64,000 nucleotides of DNA from Peptacetobacter hiranonis (lineage in GTDB: Bacteria > Bacillota > Clostridia > Peptostreptococcales > Peptostreptococcaceae): assembly GCF_008151785.1 (NCBI RefSeq), contig NZ_CP036523.1, positions 930,001 to 994,000 of the forward strand, in the 5' to 3' direction. The translations under genes were made by a program, and so were the position numbers. Position 1 is the first letter of the stretch. Every line of letters starts with the position of its first letter. A model generated the notes under the pieces. It saw only the letters and a program-made list of their open reading frames with translations. It searched no databases and had not been told where the DNA came from. Below, one piece after another: positions 15,943 through 24,391 of this stretch.

Positions 15943-16944
15943 ATGAGCGAAAAAAAGGTAATATTTAGTGGTGCTCAGCCATCAGGAAAAATGACATTAG
16001 GTAACTACCTAGGAGCGATAAAAAACTGGACAAAACTTCAGGACGAATACGAATGTTTCTTTAGTGTTGTCGATTTACACGCTATAACAGTTCCTCAGGA
16101 GCCAAAAGTTCTTAGAGAAAATGCTAAAAAATTATTAGCTCAGTATATAGCTTGTGGACTAGATCCAGAAAAAAATACTATATTTATACAGTCACATGTT
16201 AAAGAACATCTTGAATTAATGTGGGTATTAAATACAATGACATACATGGGTGAGTTAAACAGAATGACTCAGTTCAAGGATAAAGCGCGGAAATCTGAAG
16301 CTAACTTAAATGCAGGTCTATTCACTTATCCAGTATTAATGGCTGCTGATATACTTCTTTATCAGACAGATTTAGTACCAGTTGGTGATGACCAGAAACA
16401 GCACCTTGAATTAGCAAGAGATTTAGCAAATAGATTCAACAATAGATATTCAGATACATTCAAAATACCAGAAGGATATTATCCAAAAGAAGCTGCAAGA
16501 GTAATGAGCTTACAGGATCCTACTAAAAAAATGAGTAAATCTGATGAAAATGTAAATGGATTTATACTTCTTGAAGACGATCCAGATACAATAAGAAGAA
16601 AAATTAAAAAATGTGTAACTGACTCTGAAGGTGTTGTAAGATATTCACCAGAACAGCCAGGTATAAAAAATCTTCTTGATATATACTCAGCTTTATCAGG
16701 AAAATCAATAGATGAGATAGTGAAAATGTACGAAGGTAAAGGATATGGAGATTTCAAGGCAGATACTGCTGAAGTTATAATAAGTGTATTAGAGCCTATG
16801 AGACAGAAATATCTAGCACTTTTAGAGGATAAAGAATATCTTGAAAAAATATACTGTGAAGGAGCTAAAAAAGCAGAAGCAAAAGCTAGAAAAACTCTTA
16901 GAAAAGTATATAAAAAAGTTGGTTTCTTAGAAAGAAAATATTAA
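15943..16944 (+). CDS. trpS: Tryptophanyl-tRNA synthetase
   Basis: A class I aminoacyl-tRNA synthetase that charges tRNA-Trp. The 333-residue protein has the HIGH-equivalent signature in GAQPSGKMTLGNYLGA and the KMSKS loop KKMSKSDEN. Other conserved parts include QSHVKEH, ADILLYQTDLVPVGDDQKQH and the C-terminal anticodon-binding helical region. The ribosome site AGAGGG precedes the ATG. It shares the T-box leader with mtnN and ends at an intrinsic terminator. Confidence 0.96.
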   Translation: MSEKKVIFSGAQPSGKMTLGNYLGAIKNWTKLQDEYECFFSVVDLHAITVPQEPKVLRENAKKLLAQYIACGLDPEKNTIFIQSHVKEHLELMWVLNTMTYMGELNRMTQFKDKARKSEANLNAGLFTYPVLMAADILLYQTDLVPVGDDQKQHLELARDLANRFNNRYSDTFKIPEGYYPKEAARVMSLQDPTKKMSKSDENVNGFILLEDDPDTIRRKIKKCVTDSEGVVRYSPEQPGIKNLLDIYSALSGKSIDEIVKMYEGKGYGDFKADTAEVIISVLEPMRQKYLALLEDKEYLEKIYCEGAKKAEAKARKTLRKVYKKVGFLERKY

Positions 16945-16952
16945 TTATTGTT

Positions 16953-17003
16953 AAAAACAGCTCAAAATAGAAGTGGAAACTTTTATTTTAGGGCTGTTTT
17001 TTA
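16953..17003 (+). terminator. Terminator after trpS
   Basis: AACAGC.AAAATA on the left pairs with TATTTT.GGCTGTT on the right, followed by a T-run. Confidence 0.75.
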
Positions 17004-17022
17004 TTGTAAATTTAAATTTGCG

Positions 17023-17143
17023 CAAAAAAAATGAGCCATCGAAGCTCATCAAAAGGGTAAGGTTATTACTACTTTTGGGGAAAGTAGAATCAAAGATTAA
17101 CAATTTATATTATATTTAGGTTAATCTGTTATTTTCAATTTAT
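17023..17143 (-). ncRNA. Candidate small RNA with C-rich loops, minus strand
   Basis: Downstream of a strong minus-strand promoter, about 120 bases contain three hairpins in order. The first is AGATTAAC/GTTAATCT. The second is CTACTTT/AAAGTAG with a CCCCA-type loop. The third is ATGAGC/GCTCAT followed directly by eight T residues (an intrinsic terminator at 17024-17049). A single-stranded CTTACCCTTTTG lies between the last two. No credible reading frame is present. C-rich loops followed by a Rho-independent end are typical of trans-acting Firmicutes sRNAs such as RsaE/RoxS that pair with Shine-Dalgarno sequences; that role here is inference. Confidence 0.65.
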
Positions 17144-17149
17144 AAATAG

Positions 17150-17178
17150 AGTATACAATTTAATTATAAAAATGTCAA
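17150..17178 (-). promoter_or_regulatory. Promoter of the candidate sRNA
   Basis: On the minus strand TTGACA (17173-17178) and TATACT (17150-17155) are separated by 17 bases. It points away from lspA and towards the three-hairpin RNA candidate. Confidence 0.75.
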
Positions 17179-17316
17179 TAAATTATCAAGAAAATGTTAT
17201 AAAAAAATCAATGTCAAAAGTAAAAAAACAAATAATAAGTAATCTGCTATTGTGATATAATAAAATATGTATAATTATGTATGAAATTATAAGAATTTAA
17301 AAATAGGGGTGGTCTT

Positions 17317-17769
17317 TTGATATATGAGGTAATAATAGCTATTTTGATAGGTATAGATCAGGCTATAAAGTACGGTGTTTTAAACGTGCTTAAAGAAAAA
17401 GGAAGTATACCTATTATAGATGGCGTGTTTCATCTAACTTATGTAGAAAATAGAGGAGCAGCATTTGGAATGCTTCAAAATAATCAAATTATTTTTGTTG
17501 TAATTGCTGGACTTGCTACTATTATTGGACTTTATTGGCTACATAAAAATAAGGAAAAAATAAACATAATTGGAAAAGCATCTATTATAATGATTGTTTC
17601 TGGGGCAATAGGTAATTTAATAGATAGACTTAGACTGGGATTTGTTGTGGATTATTTTGACTTTAGAATAATTTGGCAGTATGTTTTTAATTTTGCTGAT
17701 GTACTTGTTGTATGTGGGACAATACTACTTTGTTTTTACATATGGAAGTATTCGGATCTAAATGAGTAA
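17317..17769 (+). CDS. lspA: Lipoprotein signal peptidase
   Basis: LspA is an integral membrane aspartyl peptidase that cleaves the signal peptide of diacylated prolipoproteins. The 150-residue protein has four membrane segments and the five conserved family blocks, including YVENRGAAFGMLQ, GAIGNLIDRLRLGFVVDY and NFADVLV with the two catalytic Asp residues. The start is TTG after GGGGTGG; no ATG is available in frame. It lies 29 bases ahead of rluD, the usual partner in Firmicutes, and the two are probably co-transcribed. Confidence 0.95.
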   Translation: MIYEVIIAILIGIDQAIKYGVLNVLKEKGSIPIIDGVFHLTYVENRGAAFGMLQNNQIIFVVIAGLATIIGLYWLHKNKEKINIIGKASIIMIVSGAIGNLIDRLRLGFVVDYFDFRIIWQYVFNFADVLVVCGTILLCFYIWKYSDLNE

Positions 17770-17798
17770 ATTAGAAACTGTACTTAATAGGAGGTATA

Positions 17799-18728
17799 AT
17801 GGTAGATAATATATGTGATGATATTAGAGAATTTTTAGTAGAAGAAGACGAGGATGGAGATAGATTAGATGTTTATCTTGCGGATCAATTCGTCGATATG
17901 TCAAGAAGCTATATTCAGAAGATAATAAAAGATAAAAAGGTAACTGTAAACGGAAAAGTTGAGAAGGCTAAGTATCTTGTAAAAGAGGAAGATAAGATTG
18001 TAATAGAGATTCCAAAGCCTAAGGTTTTAGAGGTTGTGCCACAGGATATACCAATAGAGATTGTTTATGAGGATGACGATATTATAATAGTAAACAAACC
18101 TCAGGGAATGGTTGTTCATCCAGCACCTGGAAACTATGAGGGGACTTTGGTTAACGCTATTTTATACCATTGCAAAGGAAATCTTTCTTCTATAAATGGT
18201 GTTATAAGACCGGGGATAGTACATAGAATTGATAAAGACACTTCTGGGATACTTATGATAGCAAAAAACAACAATGCTCATAATTGTCTTGCTGAGCAGC
18301 TAAAGGATCACTCTATAACCAGAGAGTATGAATTTATCTGTCATAGTGTGTTTAAAGAAGACAATGTCACAGTTGATAGACCAATAGGTAGAAATCCTAA
18401 GGATAGACTAAAAATGGCTATTGTTCCAAATGGAAAAAGAGCTGTTACTCATTTTGAAGTGATTGAAAGATTTAATGGATATACTCATGTAAGAGCTAGG
18501 CTTGAAACAGGAAGAACTCATCAGATAAGAGTTCATGCAATGTCAATAAACCATCCTCTTGTGGGTGATCCGGTGTACGGACCTAAAAATTCAAAAATAA
18601 AATTAAATGGTCAGGCACTTCATGCTAAGAAATTAGGATTTATACATCCGACTACAAAAGAATATGTAGAATTTGATTCAGAGCTACCGGATTATTTCCA
18701 GAAGCTTTTAGAAAAATTGAGAAAATAA
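17799..18728 (+). CDS. rluD: 23S rRNA pseudouridine synthase RluD
   Basis: A RluA/RluD-family pseudouridine synthase of 309 residues, acting on 23S rRNA. It has an N-terminal S4 RNA-binding domain (DRLDVYLADQFVDMSRSYIQ), then the catalytic domain with HRIDKDTSGILMIAKN containing the catalytic Asp, and the late RTHQIRVHAMSINHPLVGDP motif. AGGAGG precedes the ATG. Position after lspA is standard for Firmicutes. The exact rRNA sites modified are inferred from family membership. Confidence 0.93.
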   Translation: MVDNICDDIREFLVEEDEDGDRLDVYLADQFVDMSRSYIQKIIKDKKVTVNGKVEKAKYLVKEEDKIVIEIPKPKVLEVVPQDIPIEIVYEDDDIIIVNKPQGMVVHPAPGNYEGTLVNAILYHCKGNLSSINGVIRPGIVHRIDKDTSGILMIAKNNNAHNCLAEQLKDHSITREYEFICHSVFKEDNVTVDRPIGRNPKDRLKMAIVPNGKRAVTHFEVIERFNGYTHVRARLETGRTHQIRVHAMSINHPLVGDPVYGPKNSKIKLNGQALHAKKLGFIHPTTKEYVEFDSELPDYFQKLLEKLRK

Positions 18729-18754
18729 TAAAGAATATAGGTATTAATATTTAA

Positions 18755-19333
<579 letters not shown>

Positions 19334-19340
19334 AAATTTG

Positions 19341-19375
19341 AAGCTGTTGCAATAATTTGCAACAGCTATTTTTTT
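19341..19375 (+). terminator. Terminator after pyrR
   Basis: AGCTGTTGC and GCAACAGCT form a perfect stem with a short loop followed by a T-run. Confidence 0.85.
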
Positions 19376-19387
19376 GCCTAATCTACT

Positions 19388-19622
19388 ATAAATCTCTTTC
19401 TTGATAAAAGTGTGGCTAAATCAAAATTTGCCACCATTTGTTACTATGCGAAGCATATGAGATATAGACAAACTTTTCTCCAGCTTCGACGCGTGAGCGA
19501 AAAATAGGTTTGGTGCTTCTAAAATACGCGTCTCCAGATTGTCGAAAAAGTTTTGTCTATATAACTCATATGCTACATAATATCAATAGACTTGTAAATT
19601 TTGATTTATACCACTCTTTATA
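19388..19622 (+). repeat. Long palindromic element, copy R5
   Basis: This is the longest copy. The arms include AAGCATATGAG with TATAGACAAACTTTT on the left, matched by AAAAGTTTTGTCTATA and CTCATATGCT on the right. They extend outward through ATCAAAATTT/AAATTTTGAT and TGTGG/CCAC. The core is CTCCAGCTTC (19478-19487), inner stem GACGCG/CGCGTC, and TCCAGATTGTCG (19533-19544). It lies after the pyrR terminator and points with pyrR. Confidence 0.8.
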
Positions 19623-19818
19623 AGTAAGTGATTTTATAGAAGACTGAGCAATAAAAATACCTTGTTGTAAAATTATTGCTAACAGCTTTCTAAGCGAGGG
19701 AAATGAGAGAAATGTTGTAAATTTGTAAGTAAGTTACTTAGATATATATTAATTCATTGTTTTGTATTATTTATAAAAGATGAGAAGAATATAAATACTT
19801 ATTTCCGCATTTTTAGAG
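19623..19818. other. Spacer between elements R5 and R6
   Basis: About 195 AT-rich bases between the two facing palindromic elements. No gene, recognised RNA or repeat core was seen. A short stretch with TTGTTGTAAAA.TTATTGCTAACAGC resembles a decayed terminator hairpin. Confidence 0.4.
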
Positions 19819-19970
19819 AGTTAATAATGTGAAAGAGTGAAGAAATATGTCAGAGCCAGCGACAATCTGTAGACGTGGGTTTTAATTACAACAGAATATT
19901 TTACCCACACGCACGTCGAAGCCTGGAGCGGAAATGACATATTTCTTCACTCTTTTCCAAGTTATTAAGC
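19819..19970 (-). repeat. Long palindromic element, copy R6 (minus strand)
   Basis: The arms GAGTGAAGAAATATGTCA and TGACATATTTCTTCACTC are perfectly complementary, extended by TTAATAA/TTATTAA. On the minus strand the core reads CTCCAGGCTTC (19918-19928), inner stem GACGTG and GTGGGT paired with ACCCACGTC, and TACAGATTGTCG (19860-19871). It points with the minus-strand zinc-ribbon gene and sits just after that gene's terminator, mirroring R5 after pyrR. Confidence 0.8.
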
Positions 19971-19975
19971 AATAA

Positions 19976-20025
19976 AAAATACTGCCACAGAACACCTTTA
20001 AAAGGTGTTCTTGTGACAGTACCTT
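19976..20025 (-). terminator. Terminator of the zinc-ribbon gene
   Basis: On the minus strand TACTGTCAC.AGAACACCTTT pairs with AAAGGTGTTCT.TGCCAGT-like sequence, followed by a T-run. It is an unusually long stem for an intrinsic terminator. Confidence 0.7.
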
Positions 20026-20035
20026 TAACTGACAC

Positions 20036-20263
20036 CTAACGGTCGTCAGTTTTTTTGTATTCAAATTTAGCTCCACAATTAGGACAAATTAATTCTGGCA
20101 TATTTTTTTCATTTAGCGAAGCTATCGCTCCCAATGAAAAGAATGCATCTTGTCTTAGTTCTTCTAATATAAATTCTGGTACTCCTTTTTCAAATCCACA
20201 AGACTTACATTCATAATTGTATAACTTTTGTCCTTTACTCATTTCTTCTAATTCTTTTAGCAT
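20036..20263 (-). CDS. Small two-CxxC zinc-ribbon protein
   Basis: A 75-residue protein of unknown function with two zinc-knuckle pairs, YECKSCGFEKG near residue 18 and LICPNCGAKFEYKK near the C-terminus, separated by a helical segment. The spacing is that of a rubredoxin-like zinc ribbon. TAGGAGAAATAGT precedes the ATG. It lies 87 bases downstream of the IS91-type transposase on the same strand, so it could be a passenger or simply a flanking host gene. No family name was recognised. Confidence 0.6.
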   Translation of the reverse strand: MLKELEEMSKGQKLYNYECKSCGFEKGVPEFILEELRQDAFFSLGAIASLNEKNMPELICPNCGAKFEYKKTDDR

Positions 20264-20350
20264 ACTATTTCTCCTAATAATTTTAATTACACTAATTATA
20301 CACTATTATTTATATTTGAGTATAGCAAAGCTAGCCTATTTAATAGACTT

Positions 20351-21625
20351 TTAAAATAATTCTTTTTGTGTTGTTGTATTCAAAGAAATTTCTTTTTCTA
20401 TAATTTCTTCGTAGATTATTCTTTTATAATTTGATTTATCTAGTACATTATATATTAATCCATATTTATAATGCCATATTTCCCATAGAATCATGTCTTT
20501 TCCACACTTTTTACAAATATAAGGATTTACTCCAAATGATTCTATCAATCTATCTTTAAAATTTTTCTTTACTGTATTCTTCTTTTTTATCAGCTTAGAT
20601 ATATTTCTGTGTCTCATAAAATTATATAATTTCAATATTTCTATGCTTAATTTATTTTTTACTCTTGAATATAGACCGTATCTTCTTGCAACTCTAAAAC
20701 CCTTCGGGTGAATATGTTGGGTTATTTTACCTATAAATTCTAATACATTTACAGTTATTTCTCTTTTTCCCTTAGGTTTTTTGTTTTCATACCAGTAAGT
20801 TACATTTTTCCCATCGTAATTAATTATTCTATACTCAGCGATAGCTGGTCTAGCCAAATATCTACCTATATATTGAGTTGCCTGTTTTATATTAGTTAAA
20901 CGTCTTTCTGCATTTACATAGAATTCTTTCTTATATAACTTATTTATCAAATTTCTAGTTTTTCTATCTCTAAAGTTGTTTTTTATTATATCTAGTACCA
21001 ACTTTCGCCATACTTTTTTCATATATGTATACGGTATGAAATCTAATTTTTTAAACCACTTATTATTTCTATCTATTCCACCTTCGGTGTATAAGGCATG
21101 TATGTGAGGATTCCATTTTAAATCTCCACCAAAAGTGTGTACTACAGCAATTACCCCTAATTCATAATCTCCATTTGTTTTCTTTTTATGAAAACTATCT
21201 AATACCTTATATGTAGCATCTTGTAAATCTTTTAAAAGCTCTCGCTTTCTGTAGAAATAGACTCTTAACTCCTCTGGAATTGTGAAAACTGCATGTCTAT
21301 GAGAAACATCAAGAATATTTTCTACCTGTTTTTCTGCCCATTCCATAGAATATTTTCTTCCACACTTTGTGCAAAACTTACTTTTACAAGTGAACCCTTG
21401 AATATACTCCTCTCCACAGTCTATACATTTATGTTTTATATATCCTTTTTCTATATTTCCACAATTTAAAGCCTTTATTACAGTATTTTCTATCTGATCC
21501 CTCATTTCTCTTCTAACTTTATTCCAATATTTTAGTTTGAATTCTTCAAAGTGATTTTTTAATATTTTCTTAATGATTTTTTCATCTTTTTGTTTTTTCA
21601 ATACATTCATATTACTATTGTACAT
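20351..21625 (-). CDS. IS91-family HUH transposase
   Basis: A 424-residue transposase with the IS91 architecture: an N-terminal zinc-binding domain (HKCIDCGEEY and FCTKCGRKY, about residues 65-90), then a Y2-type HUH nuclease domain with HIH at 174-176 (WNPHIHALYTEGG) and the tyrosine pair Y252/Y256 (QYIGRYLARP). A late CKKCGKD knuckle follows. IS91-like elements move by single-strand rolling-circle transfer without target duplication. All catalytic residues are present and length is full, so it may be active. The element ends cannot be fixed by eye. No accessory recombinase or cargo is evident apart from the neighbouring zinc-ribbon gene. Confidence 0.9.
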   Translation of the reverse strand: MYNSNMNVLKKQKDEKIIKKILKNHFEEFKLKYWNKVRREMRDQIENTVIKALNCGNIEKGYIKHKCIDCGEEYIQGFTCKSKFCTKCGRKYSMEWAEKQVENILDVSHRHAVFTIPEELRVYFYRKRELLKDLQDATYKVLDSFHKKKTNGDYELGVIAVVHTFGGDLKWNPHIHALYTEGGIDRNNKWFKKLDFIPYTYMKKVWRKLVLDIIKNNFRDRKTRNLINKLYKKEFYVNAERRLTNIKQATQYIGRYLARPAIAEYRIINYDGKNVTYWYENKKPKGKREITVNVLEFIGKITQHIHPKGFRVARRYGLYSRVKNKLSIEILKLYNFMRHRNISKLIKKKNTVKKNFKDRLIESFGVNPYICKKCGKDMILWEIWHYKYGLIYNVLDKSNYKRIIYEEIIEKEISLNTTTQKELF

Positions 21626-21667
21626 AAGTTTTCCACAGTTTTAAATTATTATAATTTCCTTAGGAAT

Positions 21668-21698
21668 AAAAAAAGGTCTACCCTTTTGGTAGACCTTT
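21668..21698 (-). terminator. Terminator of rpmB
   Basis: AAAGGTCTACC and GGTAGACCTTT form a perfect stem with a short loop. The A-run on the plus strand gives the T-run for minus-strand transcription from rpmB. Confidence 0.85.
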
Positions 21699-21720
21699 GA
21701 TCTCACGAACAAAATTTTAA

Positions 21721-21909
21721 TTAAGCTCTTTCAACTTTTCCAGAACGTAGGCATCTTGTACAAACTTTAACTCTTTTTGGAGTTCCGTTCTCTACAACTC
21801 TAACAGTTCTTAAGTTTGCAGACCAAGTTCTTTTGTTGTGTTTATTTGAGTGTGATACTGTGTTTCCTGAATGTTTACCTTTACCACATACGCTACATAC
21901 TCTTGACAT
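21721..21909 (-). CDS. rpmB: 50S ribosomal protein L28
   Basis: A 62-residue L28 with the start SRVCSVCGKGKHSGNTVSHS and KRTWSANLRTVRVVENG, ending KVCTRCLRSGKVERA. Both CxxC pairs are present, so it is the zinc-binding form. It is transcribed alone, divergent from the asp23-fakA unit, which is the usual Firmicutes arrangement. AAGGAGGTGCAC precedes the ATG. Confidence 0.96.
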   Translation of the reverse strand: MSRVCSVCGKGKHSGNTVSHSNKHNKRTWSANLRTVRVVENGTPKRVKVCTRCLRSGKVERA

Positions 21910-22292
21910 TACCGTGCACCTCCTTAAAAAATAAATAACTATTTAAAGACTAAAAACATATTTATAATATCATAAACAACAAAGTTTTGCAAGAAAAAAA
22001 TATATTTCTTTTGAAGATATTGAAGAATATCTATTTATCATATAAAATTATATATATAAATGCTGATAATGTAAACAAAAAGTTTTCTAATTTGTAAAAA
22101 TAAAAAAGTTTATTTGATAAAAAGACTTGATATTATTGTTAAAGTTAGATTATTATATGCTATATAGGTTTAAATTATAACCAGATTATAGTATCATATT
22201 GTTTATATCGACTAGAAAATAGATACTTTATGTATTTATTGCCGAGTATAAAATTAAATTGGCAAAAAACTTTTAAGAGGGGGTTCAGAACC
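21910..22292. other. Divergent promoter region of rpmB and asp23-fakA
   Basis: A gene-free 380 bases. On the minus strand TTGCAA (21987-21992) and TATTAT (21964-21969) with a 17-base spacer form a likely rpmB promoter. On the plus strand TTGATA (22127-22132) and TATTAT (22151-22156) with an 18-base spacer form a possible asp23 promoter, giving a leader of about 130 bases. No riboswitch was recognised. Confidence 0.6.
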
Positions 22293-22643
22293 ATGACCGC
22301 AAAAATAACAAATGAATACGGATGTATAGAAATAGATAAGCATGTAATAGCACAGGTTGCATATAAAGCAGCTATGGAAAGTTATGGGCTAGTTGGACTT
22401 GCATCAAGAACTAAAGGAATAGTTGAACTTTTAAAGGGTGAAAATGCGACAAAAGGTGTAAAAGTAGAAGAAACTGAAGATAATACTGTCGAAATAGAAC
22501 TTTTCGTAATAATGCAGTATGGAATCAATATATCTACAGTTGCTAACAATATAATAGATAAGATAAAATACACAGTCGAAAAATTAATCGGAGTTAAAGT
22601 AACTAAAATAGATATAAATGTACAGGGTATAAGAGTAAAATAG
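22293..22643 (+). CDS. Asp23/Gls24 family protein (YloU-like)
   Basis: A 116-residue Asp23/Gls24 family member, beginning MTAKITNEYGCIEIDKHVI and ending KIDINVQGIRVK, the usual family C-terminal motif. These are abundant cytoplasmic or membrane-proximal proteins linked to envelope stress. The ATG at 22293 is chosen because AAGAGGGGG lies about 10 bases ahead; the frame extends further upstream without a ribosome site. It sits 10 bases ahead of fakA, the standard YloU-YloV gene pair. A second paralogue lies at 41669. Confidence 0.9.
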   Translation: MTAKITNEYGCIEIDKHVIAQVAYKAAMESYGLVGLASRTKGIVELLKGENATKGVKVEETEDNTVEIELFVIMQYGINISTVANNIIDKIKYTVEKLIGVKVTKIDINVQGIRVK

Positions 22644-22653
22644 GAGGAAAAAA

Positions 22654-24288
22654 ATGACCGAATATATAAAAGCCAAAGCATTCAGAGAAATGTTTGTTTC
22701 GGGTGCTAATAATCTTCAGAATAGTAAAGATTTAGTAGATAAATTAAATGTATTCCCAGTTCCAGATGGAGATACTGGTACAAATATGTCGCTTACTATA
22801 TCTTATGCAATGAAGGAATTAGAAAAAGTAGGAGAAGACGATATAACTAAAATAGCAAAGGCGTTATCTAAAGGATCTTTAATGGGTGCTAGAGGTAACT
22901 CAGGGGTTATATTATCACAGATAATCAGAGGTATAGGAAAATCTGTAGAAGGTAAGGATAAACTTTCAACTGTAGATTTAGCAAAAGCTTTAAAAGGTGG
23001 TTCTGATACTGCTTACAAAGCTGTTATAAAACCAGTAGAAGGTACTATACTAACAGTTATAAGAGAAACTGCTGAATATGCGGTTAAATTAGCTAAGAGA
23101 GAAAATAATATAGAAAAATTCTTAGGAAAAGTAGTTAGAGAAGCTAATGTATCATTAGAAAATACTCCTAACTTACTTAAAAACCTTAAAGACGCTGGAG
23201 TTGTAGACTCAGGTGGTAAAGGGTTAACACTTATATTAGAAGGATTCTATCTTGCAATAGTTGGAAAATCAGTAGTTCCAGCAACAGCAGAAAAAGCAGA
23301 ACTTAAAAATGTATCTTTATCATCAGCAGATAATACATCTACTGAAGATATAAAATTCGGATACTGTACTGAATTTATATTAGAATCAGATAAAATAGAT
23401 GATGCTGGAATAAGAGATATAATGCTAGGATATGGAGATAGTTTAGCAGTAGTTGGAGATGAAGGTGTTATAAAAGTACACGTTCATACTAATGAACCAG
23501 GGAACGTACTTCAGGAAGCATTAAAATACGGACAGTTATTAACAATAAAAATAGAAAATATGAGAATGCAGCATGAAAATATACTTGAAGGTGTTGCAGA
23601 AAATGCTGAATATGAAGAACCAGTAGAAGAAAAAGAATTTGCATTTATATCTACTTCTATGGGTGAAGGATTAGCTAGCATATTTAAAGATTTTGGTGTT
23701 GATCATGTAATCGAAGGTGGACAGACTATGAACCCAAGTACTGAAGATTTCATGAAAGCAATAGACAAAATACATGCTAAAAATATATTCATATTACCAA
23801 ACAATAGCAATATAATAATGGCAGCTAATCAGGCTAAAGAACTTAGCGATAAAAATATAATAGTAATACCTACTAAAAATATTCCACAGGCTGTAAGTGC
23901 ACTTGTTGGATTTAATCCAGAAGCTACAGCTGAAGAAAATGAAGCTAATATGATAGAATCATTAAGCTATGTAAAATCAGGACAGGTTACTTTCGCAGTT
24001 AGAGATACTGTAATGAATGGAATAGAAATAAGAGAAGGTAATATAATAGGTATTGCTGAAAAAGAACTGATTGCAGCTGGAGATGAAGTTGATGAAGTAA
24101 CAAAAGAACTAGTAGAAAAATTAGTTGATGAAGACTCAGCTATAATAACATTATTCTACGGTGAAGATGTTACAGAAGAACAGGCTGAAGAGTTAAGAGG
24201 AGAATTAGAAGAAAAATTCGAGGACATAGATGTAGAGCTTTACTACGGTGGACAGCCTCTTTACTACTACCTAATATCAGTTGAATAA
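22654..24288 (+). CDS. fakA: Fatty acid kinase catalytic subunit FakA (DAK2 domain)
   Basis: FakA/YloV phosphorylates exogenous fatty acids held by FakB proteins, feeding them into phospholipid synthesis. The 544-residue protein has an N-terminal DhaL ATP-binding domain with metal-binding PVPDGDTGTNMSLT, GARGNSGVILSQ and VVDSGGKGL, then a linker and a C-terminal DegV-like region with LPNNSNI. Length is typical. AGGAGG precedes the ATG. A terminator follows. No fakB gene is seen nearby. Confidence 0.92.
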   Translation: MTEYIKAKAFREMFVSGANNLQNSKDLVDKLNVFPVPDGDTGTNMSLTISYAMKELEKVGEDDITKIAKALSKGSLMGARGNSGVILSQIIRGIGKSVEGKDKLSTVDLAKALKGGSDTAYKAVIKPVEGTILTVIRETAEYAVKLAKRENNIEKFLGKVVREANVSLENTPNLLKNLKDAGVVDSGGKGLTLILEGFYLAIVGKSVVPATAEKAELKNVSLSSADNTSTEDIKFGYCTEFILESDKIDDAGIRDIMLGYGDSLAVVGDEGVIKVHVHTNEPGNVLQEALKYGQLLTIKIENMRMQHENILEGVAENAEYEEPVEEKEFAFISTSMGEGLASIFKDFGVDHVIEGGQTMNPSTEDFMKAIDKIHAKNIFILPNNSNIIMAANQAKELSDKNIIVIPTKNIPQAVSALVGFNPEATAEENEANMIESLSYVKSGQVTFAVRDTVMNGIEIREGNIIGIAEKELIAAGDEVDEVTKELVEKLVDEDSAIITLFYGEDVTEEQAEELRGELEEKFEDIDVELYYGGQPLYYYLISVE

Positions 24289-24301
24289 AAATAAGTAAAT
24301 C

Positions 24302-24343
24302 AATCCTGTATGACTGAGATATATGTTGTACAGGATTTTTTTT
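24302..24343 (+). terminator. Terminator after fakA
   Basis: AATCCTGTA and TACAGGATT pair across an 18-base loop and are followed by a run of eight T residues. Confidence 0.85.
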
Positions 24344-24391
24344 GATTTATTTTTTGCTCTATGAGAATAAAAATTTAGGCAGGTGATAAAT

